From: Ampullaceana balthica
Taxonomy: Eukaryota; Mollusca; Gastropoda; Lymnaeidae
Assembly (NCBI GenBank): GCA_944989445.1
Contig: CALYLW010000123.1
Location: forward strand, 958,501 to 1,022,500
Direction: 5' to 3'
DNA length: 64,000 bases
Part shown: in pieces, positions 1-12,480 of the stretch
Layout of the letters: the number at the start of each line of letters is the position of its first letter
Numbering within the stretch: the stretch's first letter is position 1
Notes under the pieces: model-generated
The model's input: the letters and a program-made list of their open reading frames with translations, nothing else
Database searches by the model: none
Told to the model about the DNA's origin: nothing
Program-made: the position numbers and the translations under genes

Positions 1-498
1 AAAACTGAATTAAAATGAACAGGATTTTGAAGTTGACCTCTTGCACCGAATGAGCCCTTAATGTCATTCTCCCCCTATAATAGCTATATACAACGTAGTT
101 AAGCGTTAGATAATAAGAAAATAACTGGATTTTGACCAAACTTAGTATATAAAAACATAAGAGCCTATATTACTATAGTGCACTAAACTCCTAATGTCCA
201 TTCCCTCGGAGCTGGGGGCCCCAAATGTCTTTTTACTGAATTTTAATAATTGTATTCCCTTTTCAATTTTACACGATATTGAGGAATATAGCTTGAGTAC
301 AATGGCAGTAAAAAAACGATATTTACACTCATTTTGGGGACGGGGCCCTTAATATCGTTTGCTATGAAACTTTGAATTTTTTTCCACTCTTCCGCGAAGG
401 TTTCTGCATAATTGTTTTTAAACATAAACACTCATTGGTTTCTTTAAATTTATTCATTTTGACTGAGATCGTTGCATAGCACGACGGGTCTGATAGTT
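1..498 (+). mobile_element. Helitron 3' fragment (monomeric-repeat family)
   Basis: This is the plus-strand counterpart of the element at 35244-37555. The reversed monomer (stretches near 'cctaatgtcc' and 'gagctgggggcc' at 190-222) is followed by a 3' terminus 'gatcgttgca..cacgac.ggtctg' that matches the reverse complement of 35244-35280. The terminal CTAG is degraded to ATAG. The element enters from the left edge of the window, so its 5' end is not seen. No coding capacity is visible. Confidence 0.6.
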
Positions 499-860
499 TT
501 ATATAGTTCGTTAGTTATTCCTGACTGCCTACATTAAGCCTACAAAATTGTATTAGGAAGCTGATGGCTATTTAACACATTGATCATTTAAATATTTAAT
601 GCTTTCATCTGGTCATTTGCTATTAATTTATTGCCTCAGATATAATTTTGAGAGTTTTTCAAAGATTATTTATTTTTTTCAACTTAGACCAAAACAGTAC
701 TCATCTGTCTATTTCATTATGGCACTGCAAGTGATGAATGTAAGACGTAAATCGCTTTTTACAATTATAGTAACATTATTTACTTTACATATTTTGTTAC
801 CGTTTATTAACAACACAATTTCTACTTGTTTTCTTAGAAACATTAAACATGTAAAAAGTA
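499..860. other. AT-rich stretch, nothing recognised
   Basis: No splice-bounded coding segment, repeat family or RNA gene was recognised. The 92-codon open frame at 599-877 has no domain and runs into the adjacent hAT terminus, so I treat it as chance. Confidence 0.5.
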
Positions 861-1585
861 GGGCTGTTAACGATTAATTAAAATTTAATCGTCAAATTTG
901 ATAAATTAACTATTAATTAATCGTTAATTTTGATAAAAGCCAAAAATTAAAATTTATAATGTCATTAACACTTATTAAACGTTTTTGTTGAAAATCTGAA
1001 TAGCACTTGAATGTCTCCTTTATATATCCACTTTTAACCAATTACACAAAAAGACAAGTGTGTTGACATTATTTGGTTCAAGTGATGAATTGGTCTAATT
1101 GACATTATAACCATCCTAGCTGAGCAATCATTCACATGGAACTGAGGTAACTGGTATGCACAAAACTGTCTTGGCAAGGAATGTCATTAATCAGATATCG
1201 GTGTTCATTTAATTGCCATAATTGTAGAGGCTTAATGGAGTCAGGAATTTTCATCTCCATTTTGTAACGCAGTAATTCATCAGAAGAGCTGTCGTCATTT
1301 TCTGTCTCTGAGTCAGGCTCCATTACTGCCATTATCTTAATACGCTTTGCATTTGGTTTGGTAAGTAGGCAAAGTGTTAGAACCATGATAGGCAAACTTT
1401 ATCAACATTTTGAACATTTCCGTCAGTCAATAGTTTAAAACCAAAATGGTCGTGTAATCGTTACGAAATTTAATTATTTATCGGCCGCTATTTTTTATTT
1501 TAGTATTTTTTTCCTTTTAGATTTCCAATATTTTGTAAGTGATTGGTCGATTAATCGTTAAAAATTATATAATCGTAACAAGTTT
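861..1585 (-). mobile_element. Degenerate hAT fragment, copy A (C-terminal transposase remnant)
   Basis: The left end begins GGGCTGTTAACGATTAATTA and recurs at 40169 and, inverted, at 16847. On the minus strand (1395 to about 1030) the frame reads a hAT C-terminal dimerisation region: acidic 'SETENDDSSSDELLRYKMEM', then 'LQLWQLNEHRY', which resembles the hAT P-L-x-W-W-x-x-N-x-x-x-Y-P motif. Frameshifted remains of 'GYIV..TRSSLEPNNVNTLV' follow, and these are intact in copy B. The right end, near 1545-1585, holds the inverted 'gattaatcgtta' motif. Stops and frameshifts make it non-functional. Confidence 0.6.
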
Positions 1586-1628
1586 TTAAAATTTAATATA
1601 TATATATTAAAAAAAAATATATATATAT

Positions 1629-1942
<314 letters not shown>

Positions 1943-3430
1943 AACTCAAGTTTTGACAATATTGTTTAAAGAAATTATGGATTAACGTTATTAAACTATA
2001 GATAAGAAGATCAATTAGAAGATAAGAATATAGACTAAGTGCACTAGCAATTAAACATGATTTGTGCAATGTCACATAGTTGTACAATATTTTCTCATCT
2101 TAGACCTACCTACCTTAGTTAACTATTATACTTGTGAACTATCAAGTGTAAAAATGCTTTACCAGTGAATATTGATTTGTTTTAAAGAATACCAAACAAT
2201 TTTTAAAATAAATGAATTCTTCAATGCGGTGATCATAAAATTCGTATTATTGTCCCTAAGTTATTAATTTAAACCTAAAAATGTAGAAATATAATACTAT
2301 GCTATACAATCCCAAAAAGACTTTAATTCTAGTACCAAGGTTAAATTTACGAAATGATTTAAACTTCCATCAACGTTTATAGCAATTAATATGTACGTCC
2401 AACAATGGAATATTTGACCTAGACATAAACATCTTCCCTCAGTGGTTCTGATATCTACAAAATTGTTACTGACTGACAACTAATGAGTAGGCAGATGTGT
2501 TCTTCAAACTAGTGACAAACTCTTACCTCGAACATTCATCATTGTTTATGTGATTCTAAGACAAAATCAGGTTGATATTTTATTTGTTTTAAAAGTATTT
2601 AAGGAATAAGAAACATATTTGATAAATGTAGTTTATTATTTTCTAAGGGACATTTGTTCGTATTACTCATTGCTTAACGCATTGCAGAATATCTTTACAA
2701 AATTATATCTAACATAATAAATAAATGTTTTCTCTAAAAAGTATCTATTTTGGTATGCTACATTATAAAATTAGCGTATTAACATGTAAATAAATAAAGC
2801 AAGTTTAATTATATGATGTTCCTAAAATCTAGGCAATTAAAAAAACTTTCCAGCAATTAATTAAAAAAAACAAAAAAACTTTTTATGATAAATTTAAATT
2901 CTAAAACGTCAGACTCAGAGTCACATTTTTAGAAACCACTGATGTTTTTCGACTTTTTAAAAAAGACGTATGAGCTTGTTTCGTATTTTCATTCTTCACA
3001 ACAACCGCCTTGATCAATTTCCCGAAGTTAACTACGTCATTTTCTAAATAAGTCGATGCAATGTTTGTTAAAGTAAGTAAAGTTTTTTTTAATTAAATAC
3101 ACATTTATAATCTCAAAGTCTGTTAATGTCAAATTAAGATACCCTAAGTTTAATTAAGTGTTGCGTAATTTCCGGGTGTTGATTCATTTTAAAGTTACTG
3201 TTAATATGTTAGTGCGAAGTCATTAGTATTAGAGAGCTTCAAAGCCTTGCATTGGTTGAAACTTAATTTAAAAATAGCAGCAGCAATCCATTATTTATTT
3301 TGTAGATTCAAATCTGCTGGTTATAATTTTTTTTTACATTTTCTAAAGAGATAAGTATGCATATTTTTCTCACTAATTAAAGTTACAGAAAATAGTATCT
3401 GTATTTTATTTTATTGTAAATGTATTTCCT
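1943..3430. other. Intergenic or intronic AT-rich sequence
   Basis: I see no domain-encoding frame, RNA gene or repeat family in this stretch. Short frames (for example 2297-2479 minus) lack splice context and recognisable motifs. Confidence 0.5.
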
Positions 3431-3434
3431 TATT

Positions 3435-3900
3435 TCAATATATAATTATGTCGGTCTTTACGTCTGTTAGTCCGATAAACCAAACTACCCAATACATCCG
3501 ATCGCAATGAAAATGTGTATGCGTTGAGTAAACTCCCAAAATGGTTACTTTGTAACATATTTTAAAATCATATCTTTAAGGGGCGATGAATCCTAAAGTG
3601 TCATTTCATTTTTAGCTAATATCATTTGAATAAAATTAGTTTTAACGCTAAGCACTTGGTATATTGATGATTCTTAACCAAATAGTGCGCTCGCTTCACA
3701 CAGTTTGGGGTCGTGTTGTCTAAACCATGTTAAGGGGATCCACCAAGTCTACCAAGACCCGAGAAGTTTCTAATGGAAACATTTGGACCAACTTTGATCA
3801 TGAGGCCATGGGTGAAAAGTTGATGGCAAAATGTTATGTGGAATTGAGTTCCTAATGTCCAATTCTTTGGGGCTGAGGGCTGTTATTATTTTTTTCTTAA
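3435..3900. mobile_element. Possible Helitron-like fragment
   Basis: The segment 'gtcggtctttacgtctgtta' and the tail 'gagttcctaatgtccaattc' then 'ggggctgagggc' (3846-3880) resemble the Helitron family at 1-240 and 35244-37555 ('ctcctaatgtcc', 'ggagctgggggcc'). Only the last ~80 bp are convincingly related; termini are not identified. Confidence 0.3.
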
Positions 3901-4430
3901 ACGTTAAAATTTTTATTCTGCATTAAACCGCATTAAGACTACATTTTAAAATATTGTATATTGTATCTATCCTGATCCAGATTGAAATACGCAGGTTTAT
4001 TAAATCTGCATCTTAAATCAAATGAATTTGTAAGCCCTTATTGTAGTTTTTTTTTCTTTTCTAAAATAAAATAAAATGTATTTTATCATCCGATCTTCCG
4101 GAAAATTTGTTGAAATCAAAACCTCAAAAAGTTTAGATATTTTAATATTATGTTAGTAGGGCCTCTTTTTTGACCCAATTTATTACTAAAATGTAAATAA
4201 AAGGTTAAAGAAGACATTCGCTTTCACCAGTTTTTGTATTATATTCATCGTAAAGACTGCTGATCTGTATGACTTGGCAGGTAAATTTGTTATAAATGAT
4301 TTTGTAATTTTTTTTTCTAGAATTCCTTAGTATCTTATGCTTTCGTACATTCATTCCCTGTCAATGCTGTCACGTTTAAAGTCTACATATGTTATGTAGA
4401 GAGAGGATTACCATTCTAAACATGTCTCTA

Positions 4431-4472
4431 TAATATATATATATATATATATATACTTTATTATGTATATAA

Positions 4473-4531
<59 letters not shown>

Positions 4532-4545
4532 TATGTATACATATA
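4431..4545. repeat. (TA)n microsatellite
   Basis: Two TA runs (4431-4455 and 4470-4528) separated by a short TTTATTATG-containing spacer. Tyr-Ile frames across it are repeat artefacts. Confidence 0.95.
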
Positions 4546-4814
4546 TAAATCATCGCCATCATAAGCCCCTACCGTTGCGTTCAGATCAACAGTATCCAAT
4601 CTCCATATTCGTGTTTCTTGAGGGGCGGTCAGTAATTCATTCATCAACAGCCCTGTCCAATCTTTCATGTGGCAACTTTTCCACTATCGAACTCTGCGCC
4701 GGCATTTTTTAACAAATTGTTAGGAAAAGTAGCTGCATTTCAAGTGAAATCTGGAATGTTAAGAGTGATCCGATTTTTCGGATTTGTTTCAAACATTAGC
4801 TGGGATTTATGCTT

Positions 4815-5035
4815 GACTAATCCTGAGCTTTCATTCTCCAAGCTCGTGCAATATCACCTCTCAGATTGAGTCTGAGCATTCATTCTCTCATTTGGTGAAC
4901 TATCACCTATCAGACTGAGCATTTATTCTCCCATTCAGTGAAATATCACCTGTCAGACTGAACATTCATTCTCCCAGTTGGTGATAGGATCACTTGTCAG
5001 ACTGAGCATTCATTCTCCCAGTTGGTCCAAGATCA
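4815..5035. repeat. Minisatellite, about five units of 43-50 bp
   Basis: The motif 'gagcattcattctc' recurs at about 4824, 4874, 4917, 4960 and 5004, with 'tatcacct.tcagactgag' between copies. Spacing is 50, 43, 43 and 44 bp, so the last four units are a regular tandem array. Confidence 0.85.
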
Positions 5036-5638
5036 AAGTTTTGTGTTTTAATAGATTTTGAGTGCTATTTGCCAGCCACTTTAGACCAACTATTGTATGT
5101 ATCTGCTACCAAATTATCAACAAAAATGCGTTTTACCAGGTATGTGCAAAACGAAGATCGACAGTTCGAGATTGTAAATAACGGCGGTCTAAAAAATTCT
5201 TTCTATACAATAACTCTGCAAGTCTTTTTGATTTTATCATAGCTCAATATCCTGAGATTGCCATCATGGCACATAAATTACTACTGTCATTTCTGACATC
5301 CTATCTGTAAAAAATCGAAGTATTCTGGAGTGACAGCAACCAAACAAATATAAAAAAATAATAAAAGAAACTTGATATAAGCAATACATTTTTATGTCAT
5401 TTTATCCTTTACACCAAGATGTTACGTATCTTTGCAGAAAAAACAGCTGAGCTTTTTTGTTTTAATTTTTATGTCCTTGTTTAAAGTGTAAAAATCACTC
5501 TATATTCCTTTTATGATTTGACTGCATTTTATGTTGAAGGCTCGCATCAATACGCTTAAATTAAATTACTAAATCATAGCAATATAAAATATAAACAATC
5601 GTCGTCCAACCCCTTTCTCACCCTCCAAATTCAGTGGG

Positions 5639-5675
5639 CCGCGGTAAAATCATTAAACTTTTACCGGTCCGCGGC
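5639..5675. repeat. GC-rich hairpin in AT-rich surroundings
   Basis: CCGCGGTAAAA is followed after about 9 nt by TTTTACCGGTCCGCGG, giving an inverted repeat with stem arms of 11-14 bp. It lies just before the 'GGGATCAT' repeat field and may be a terminal structure of an unclassified element. Confidence 0.6.
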
Positions 5676-5689
5676 GATATAAAGGAATG

Positions 5690-5965
5690 GGGACCACAGC
5701 TGCAGGGCATCATATCGGAGAAAATGATGCATCAGGAATGGGATCCCATTATGTAACGGAATCATAATAGGGGTATGAAATAATAACGACGTTTGGAATG
5801 ATATGGAAAAGGGATTCTACCAAGAAAGGGATCATCTTATGTAACGGGATATTGTTGACATATAGGTATGTAATTTTATTGGGGAAAGGAATTTACTTCA
5901 CGAATAAGTTCCCATTACGCAACGGGATAATAATGGGGTATACGGCATGCAATATAAAAAAGAGA
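5690..5965 (+). repeat. Degenerate 'GGGATCAT/GTAACGGGAT' repeat field
   Basis: Several diverged units contain 'gggatc..at.atgtaacggga' and 'ataatggggta'. The same units occur inverted at 11490-12480 and a short trace lies at 57440-57550. No coding potential is seen. Confidence 0.6.
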
Positions 5966-5972
5966 CCATTAA

Positions 5973-7644
5973 TCTGATATATAAAGCTCAGTTGGTGTTT
6001 GTATCTTTGTTTGTATGTTTGTATGTTTCACTTTTCGACTTTCTTTTACACAGCCACGGAAAAACCAAATGACGGACGGGAACCAAATTTGGCAGGACGG
6101 TTCCTTTTACCCTGAAGATGGTTTTAAGATAGTTTTTGTAATTTTCCCTTTTGCTCGAATGCCGTAAATTAAATAATTAGAAAATGCAGAGACAAAGAAA
6201 GAAAAAATTAAACCTAATTTGTATATTGAACAATTTTTTGCGGAAGTTCAAATTGCGTTATTTTTTATGAAGTTTTTTTCCCCCAATACTTTATTTTCAG
6301 CGGTGCGCATTCAAAAATATTATAATGTCTAATTACGGTGCACACATTTTTGTGTACGTTTCTTAATTTGAGCTGTGCAGTACAAAAAATTGACATTTTC
6401 TTTACTGGTACTTTCTATATATTATAGACACCTAAACATATTTAATTACAACTGCCACACGATGCATTAGGTTTAATTATTTACACGTTTATTTTAAATT
6501 GCGAATTTGTTTTAATTATTTTCTGTTCCATAACTCGACATTTAATAAAAACCTATTTATGTAATAATTGTGTAAGTATTTTTTTCAAGGCTTCATTTTT
6601 AGCGGTGCGCGTTTAAACTAAATGAAGGGATCCTGAAAACGCTTAATTATTTTGTTTTGCGAATTGAATTTGTTAGGTTCATTCCTTTGTAGTTGGATTG
6701 ACACAGGCAATTTTCAGTAATCTTTGGCGTTTTTGTTTCACATTCGTTTTTTAACTGATATTTTATTTGTTTTGGTTTTTTTAAAAGGTGGAATATAATT
6801 TCTTTATTTCTTAGAAACAAATTCTGTTGTTGGGCCATGAAAGTGACTCAAAAAAGAATTTCATTCCTTTATGATATATACCAATTGCATAAAGCAGTAA
6901 ATTTTAATCGTAAATGTAGACACAATATATAACAATTTAAGTATTATTTCCATGTTAGAACATCTATAAATAGATTACAAAAGTAGAGTTAGTTTTGGTC
7001 CAGTTGTTATTAGCAGACTTTTTATTAAGCCAGAATATTTATAAAACCATTTATTATTATTGTCTAAATAAGGCGCGCACATTTTCTTGAATTCCTTGTA
7101 ATTCGACTGCTTTAGTAGACGCTGTTGCAAGTTGTGTAATAATTACAATTGTTTTACGATGCAGTGTCGAAAATATATATGAGCTTTTCAGTGACGACAG
7201 TGGTAGAGATCTTTTGGAAAAATGTCAACAAAGCAGTTCCCTATTTTTTAATGGATACAAACAAACAAAGATCCAAACACCAAATGAGCTTTATATATTA
7301 GATATGCGTTTAAATTATTTTATTTCAATTTTTCCACTATGCATTGGATTAATATTTTACATGTGTGAATGAAAGTGTAATTTTTTTTCAAGGCTTCATT
7401 TTTAGCCGTGCGCGTTCTAAAATCTTTCATCGCCTGATTACTGTGCGCACATTTTTTTTTCTTAAATATATTTAATTATATTTAGATTTTTTCTTCTTAA
7501 AATGGAATATCTCTGTTTCCCATACGATTTTAACTAATAGATGAATCTGAAGTATAACTTGGCAAATAAAAATTGTAATAACCAGCAAATAATACTGGAA
7601 AAAGGGTCAGCACACTCCCGCTACAAGTGCGGGTATATTTCTAG
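5973..7644 (+). mobile_element. Non-autonomous Helitron with canonical 3' end
   Basis: The 5' end is A^TCTGATATATAAAGC (5973). The 3' end has the hairpin CCCGC-tacaagt-GCGGG (7617-7633), 7 nt, then CTAG (7641-7644) followed by T, as Helitrons require (TC...CTRR inserted between A and T). A second 5' terminus of the same family lies inverted inside it: the reverse complement at 7302 reads TCTAATATATAAAGCTC, also preceded by A. Internal direct repeats ('caaggcttcatttttag.') occur at about 6587 and 7389. There is no Rep/helicase coding, so it is non-autonomous. Confidence 0.8.
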
Positions 7645-8363
7645 TGATATATATATACATATACATACTTTTTTATGTAATATATCAAAGAATAATTTAA
7701 TATTGCCTTCTTAACCCTTCCTGTTCTAAGTGTTCATCACAGCTTTTTTAATTCTGTTGATTAAGATTCAGTAAACAGTTTGCTAGGTACAAAAATTTAC
7801 ATTTGCTAATGCTATTAGTTTAGAGGATATATTTTTCTGTTTTTAATGCTTTTTCTTATGTTAATTATTATTTTATTTTTTCGTCATCACAGATCAAAGC
7901 TTTGCTGATATGTTTATTTTATTATGGCTGTGTCAGTGGTCAAGGTAAACTTCAAAATCTTAGAAAATGTTTATGTATACACTAATAATCAAATATTTTA
8001 TTTGCATATTTTGTCAAAGAGTATTAAGTTGCCTAGCTATGGTAGACGAGGAGGGGTCCATATTCGAGAGTCCAAGCCCTCCGGGCCCCGGGCCCCCAAA
8101 TGCCTACAAATCCCTAGCTACACAACTAAGAGTACTTTAATGTTTGCTTTATATTTTTTTATTAAAAAAACAGAATAATTATGTTCAAAATTACTAATAA
8201 TTAGTTGACATTTCATTCTGCCATTTTTGAAGATTTATCTCAGATTAATCATTTAAAATCGTTATTAATTTTTTTTTAATTGTAAGATTTTGATGTTATA
8301 TCAATTCTTTTTTTCTTTAGCAGTATTTTTTTGTAGTTTAAAAGATTTTCATAGGCGAGCAGT
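7645..8363. other. AT-rich stretch, nothing recognised
   Basis: An 84-codon open frame at 7924-8178 has no recognisable domain. Its 'gccctccgggccccgggccc' part resembles fragments of hAT or Helitron families elsewhere in the window, so it is not called as a gene. Confidence 0.4.
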
Positions 8364-8371
8364 TTCCGCCC

Positions 8372-9987
8372 CAGAGGCGTAACTAGGTTTTTGGCGCACT
8401 TGGGCTAAATTATTTTTGGCGCCCTTGATAAATTGACACGTTTCACCTTTGCGATTTTTTCATTTGTTAGAAAAAATAATTGAATTTCTCTTAATTTTTT
8501 ATTAAAATAATTACGTAGTCTGACATTGACAGTCATACAAAGTGAATATAAAAAATGCTTAAGACAGGAACAATACTAATTTGCCGTTTATTATTTACTA
8601 AATAATACCAAAACAATTGGTGGATAAAACGGGATATTATTGCGTTATAAAGAATACAGCAGTAACGTGTATTATAAATAAAAACAACAGTGTCAGTGTG
8701 TCATACTCATTATCTCATAAATAACAATAGAAGCTCGCAATTAAAGGTAAATTTATTAACACTCCAACGACAACAAATCAGCACTTCCGTTAGCTGTCGT
8801 ATTGGCGTGTTTCTAAAACAGTCGGACCTCTCTAAGTCCAACTCAACGGGGGAAAAATCGAGTAACGGAGTTTTCGAGTTAGGGAAACTGGCTTATAAGC
8901 GCAGATTAATCAAGAACAATGTTGATATTGAAAAGGGGGGACAGCCATAGCGGCTTGAAGGCTTGACAGGAAACAGGGGCGGTAATGTTTCATATGAAAG
9001 AAGCAAACTTGCTTTGACATACCGACACATGCCCGTGAGAGGAGACACCTTCCATCCCCTCCCCCTCTTTACTCCCTCGACAGTGGGATGGGGATAGTAA
9101 GATTTTTCTTTTTAAAAGAAAGACTGTAAAATCGTATTGACATATGTATGATAAGAAGCCCCGCAAAGGCCACATACATAATATAAATATATTATAATTG
9201 TTTCAATGAAATATATTAAGATATTATTAATTATTCACTTTTTCGATATTGAGGATAAAAAGTGAAATACAGTCGGACCTCGCTAAGTCGAACTTTCCTA
9301 AGTCGAAAACCTCCCTATATCGAATTAATTGTTAGGTCCCGGCCTAATTCCATAAAGCTAATGTATTTTAGATCTCCTTAACTCCAAGATTTTTGGCTTT
9401 CAACCTCTATTAATCGAATTTTTCTAAGGCGCTTGGGTTATTATTCTGGTGTGACGTTTCAGAAAACGTGTTCCGTAGAGCCACGTAAATGGGTGTAAAA
9501 TCGTATCTTAGTGCATTCCACGAGGGATTAATTGAACCTTGCAAGTACAAAAAATGACAAAGACAAGAAAAAAGAGTGGTAACAAATTCGCGTCCCTTTG
9601 CTGCATGATGTGACTCTTTTTAAAAAGAAAAATCTTACTCCCCCATCCAACTGTGGAGGAAGTTAAGATGGGGGGGGGAAGGAAGATGTCTCCTCTCGTG
9701 GGCTTGTGTCGGCATGTAAAGCAAGTTGGCTTCCTTTCATATGAAACGTAGACATCGCCTCTCTTTCCTGTGAAGCCTACTAGCCGGTATTTCTGTTCCA
9801 CCCACCTCTCAATATCTACATTGTCCTTGATTGATCGGTGCCAATTACGCCATTTTCCCTAACTCAAAAACTCCGTAAGTCGATTTTTTGGCCAAATTGC
9901 ATTAATTCAAATACAAATTTAAAAATTAGATATTTAGTGGCGCCGTTTTGAGCTGGCGCCCAATGTCAACCCGTTGTTACGCCACTG
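8372..9987. mobile_element. Non-autonomous hAT element with 8-bp target duplication
   Basis: Terminal inverted repeats are CAGAGGCGTAACTAGG (8372) and, inverted at 9987, CAGTGGCGTAACAACGG. Target duplications are TTCCGCCC (8364-8371) and TTCCGACC (9988-9995), 7 of 8 matching. The subterminal TTGGCGC repeats are also inverted (8391 and 9936-9955). The interior is occupied by a palindromic pogo-like insertion. No transposase frame survives. Confidence 0.8.
8819..9890. mobile_element. Palindromic pogo/Tigger-like element nested in hAT
   Basis: CAGTCGGACCTCTCTAAGTC at 8819 and CAGTCGGACCTCGCTAAGTC at 9270 (after TA) are pogo/Tigger-type termini. Long inverted arms pair 8845-8880 ('taacggagttttcgagttag') with 9855-9885, and 8955-9120 with about 9600-9790 (shared 'ggagacaccttcc', 'gtttcatatgaaag', 'tgtcggtatg'). 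The structure looks like a foldback or MITE-like derivative, possibly two elements nested together. Confidence 0.6.
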
Positions 9988-9995
9988 TTCCGACC

Positions 9996-10935
9996 GTCTC
10001 TAGAAAAAGGTTACTTCAAATTTTTTTTTGCCTAGCAATATGTTTAGAAATAATTACATTTGACAGTGTAAATGCGTACAAAAATATTCTTATATCAAAA
10101 TTAAACTTGAAAAATAAACTGGATAAGGATTGGGAAGAGCTATGCACTTTATTAATAAATAAATTTAGGTATATTTTTTTTAAAAAGTTAGGTTTTACTA
10201 GTAATTATAATGATTGCTTAAAGAAGAAAAAAAACTTGAGATTCATAAGTCAAACAAACTCTCAGGAAATCATATTCCTCATTGTTATAAACAGTAATTC
10301 ATTTCATTAATTTTTTTCATTTTTTATTTTTTTGTGTTTTTGTTGAAAAGGATTAACGGATGTAAGCTTTATTATCAAACCTTGTAAATTTTGTTTGAAA
10401 TTTGATTGATGATATATTTGAGTCGTGTATTTATTTTTAAGAATATAACGTAAACTATTATGAACATTTTTAATCAGCAAAGCGCATCGGTGTAGGTGGT
10501 AGATGTTTTTTTTTCAGTTAGCATGTTAATTTATTGAATATTTGGTTGAGGAAGGCAGCGGCAGAAATAATTATACATAACGAGAGTTATGTCTTTCCAA
10601 TATATTTATTTAAATGGCTGCTCTCACCCCAAAAAGAAGAAAGTCACATAACAAGCTATACTCCAGTTATTTTTAAACATGATATATATATTTCAAATGA
10701 ATAAAAGATGAACGATTTAAAACTGCATTTCTTGAATGAAATGTACATCAAATAAATTTAGTGGTTAGCACGTATCATCTTTGTAATGGTAGGTTCCGTG
10801 AATGAAAAGAATCAAATAAAAATCAGTTATTTATCACATATTATAAAATAGTGTTTAAAATTATTGTTTATATAAAATGGCTGTCAATGTTACGTGCTTT
10901 TATACTGTTTGGTTGCAAATTTTATTTATTTTCAG
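9996..10935 (+). other. Upstream flank of the chitin-binding/lectin gene
   Basis: The phase of the first recognised exon requires at least one more coding exon upstream ending in phase 1, presumably with the signal peptide. I could not identify it. A frame through 10003-10310 contains a hydrophobic run (ILLQIFFCLAICLEII-like) but its start Met lies inside the hAT end and it shows no proper donor, so I do not call it. Confidence 0.3.
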
Positions 10936-11066
10936 TTTATAATCCTTGCAAACGAATATATAGGGGCAAAGTTTCAAACCCTAACTCATGTAGCAAGTAT
11001 TTTCAATGTGTTGATAATATGCCAAAAGTTAGGACATGTGAATCAAACATGCATTTTAGTCGAAAG
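10936..11066 (+). CDS. Exon: N-terminal part of a CBM_14 chitin-binding domain
   Basis: After the acceptor 'tttattttcag' the frame reads NPCKRIYRGKVSNPNSCSKY, then FQCVDNMPKVRTC and SNMHFSRK, ending at the donor AAG^gtattt. It holds the first four of the six cysteines of a type-2 chitin-binding domain, including the hallmark SCSKYFQC and the aromatic residues that line the chitin site. Entry phase is 1 and exit phase 0; length is 131 nt. The last two cysteines come from the 61-nt exon at 13570. An exon of identical length and phase occurs on the minus strand at 44573-44703, which supports both calls. Open frames running past the donor are read-through into the intron. Confidence 0.85.
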
Positions 11067-11489
11067 GTATTTTTATTCTCTTTCTTTATTAAAAAATATG
11101 TGAAATATTACACACAAAAAATAAATATTATACGTGTTTGTAAAATAATCTTCCTGTATTTTATGAAAAGCTCCATTTTTTTTAAAAGTTACTTATTTAA
11201 ACATTTGTTGAGAATTCAGTTTTTCCAAATCCAAAAAATATTGAAATCATCACACATATTAACTTTAAAAAAATTTAAATCTCAAATAATTGATATGATA
11301 TTTGAATTATTTAATTTATTTTTTGTTCAAATAATATTAGTTTCAGTTTTTAAAAGGGAATAATCAAAAGCATAATTAAACTAATTTCTCGTGAAGGGTT
11401 AGGTGTATTTAAAAAGGATTGGCATTTACTGTACACATTTTCCTTTTTCTCACTAAATACTTAATTAAATAATAATATTAAAATACTTA
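11067..11489 (+). other. Intron sequence after the first CBM_14 exon
   Basis: AT-rich intron start with nothing recognisable. The intron continues to 13569 and contains the inverted repeat field described next. Confidence 0.6.
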
Positions 11490-12480
11490 ATATAATTAGC
11501 TACTTCCGGGGGTAATTATGAATCAATTTAGTTTTTATCCAACTTTTTAAGAGGGGATCCCGTTTTTTGTCTAACCAAAGTCCCCCATAAGATTCCACAT
11601 TTCTTTGAGATTACATACCCCATTATGATCCAGTTGCGTAATAGTAATTCAATCCCATCAAGGACATAAATCCTCTTCCATACAAAATACATTATTCTGA
11701 TGGGATCACGTAGCTAAGTATTATTCCTTTGTATAAACCGATCCAATTGTTGGTAAATCCCTTTCCCCTATATGATTAAAAATTCATCATTATTTCACAG
11801 TCAATTATAATTCCGTTGCATAGTAGAGTCTGTTAAGTACTTGGTAATTGTGTGACTCACAAAGCTAAATACAACAAGTGAAAACACCATCAGAATAATA
11901 TATCGTTTAATTCAACAAAGAAATCCTTCTACACACAATAATAACAAAGCTCTCCTTGCTATTAACCACAAAACCACACGCTAGCCTATTTCTCCTATTG
12001 ACGTCATATTCCCCCACGCTACGCCACACCAAGATTGTCAATATAATGCGCACCGCGCAACAGTCTAACATTAGCATTCCCAAAGCGGGAAAACCCTATT
12101 AAACTATAATATTTCCCTGACACAGTCCCAATCGGGATATAATCCCTTTTCTGAAGTGATCCTATACATCGATGTTATCACCTATGCAAGTAATATCCTT
12201 TTGCATTATGGAATCAGGTTCTTGGTTCCCCACTATTATCACTTGGCACAATGGAATCAGTTACTTCGTCGAGTCCGTTAAGCCAATTAGATCACGTGCT
12301 TTGACGGGTAACGTACCCCCTTATGATCCTTAAGAGATCCAATTTTTGTCAAATCCCTTCTCACAATCGGATCCCGTATATTCGGTCGATTATTTACCCC
12401 AGTATGATCCTATTGCATTATTGAATCCTATTTCCTTTTGATATCCCATTCTGGTTTCTCTCACATTTTCTCGTTCAATC
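11490..12480 (-). repeat. Degenerate 'ATCC/GTAACGGGATC' repeat field, inverted
   Basis: Repeated motifs 'ccccattatgatcc', 'ttgcattat.gaatc', 'ggtaaatccctttcc' and 'gggatcac' recur every ~80-100 bp, diverged. These are the reverse complement of the 5690-5965 units. The middle (about 11850-12100) is interrupted by unrelated sequence with GC-rich 'cgcaccgcgcaac' that I cannot classify. It lies within the intron of the lectin gene. Confidence 0.6.

Noticed and set aside
9948..10310. 120-codon frame with a hydrophobic, signal-peptide-like run
   Set aside because: The Met is within the hAT terminus, there is no donor giving the needed phase 1, and the rest is low-complexity Lys/Asn/Phe. It could still hide part of the missing first exon, but the sequence does not show it.
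10851..11363. 170-codon frame as one protein
   Set aside because: Only the 10936-11066 portion is chitin-binding; the rest is read-through of both flanking introns.
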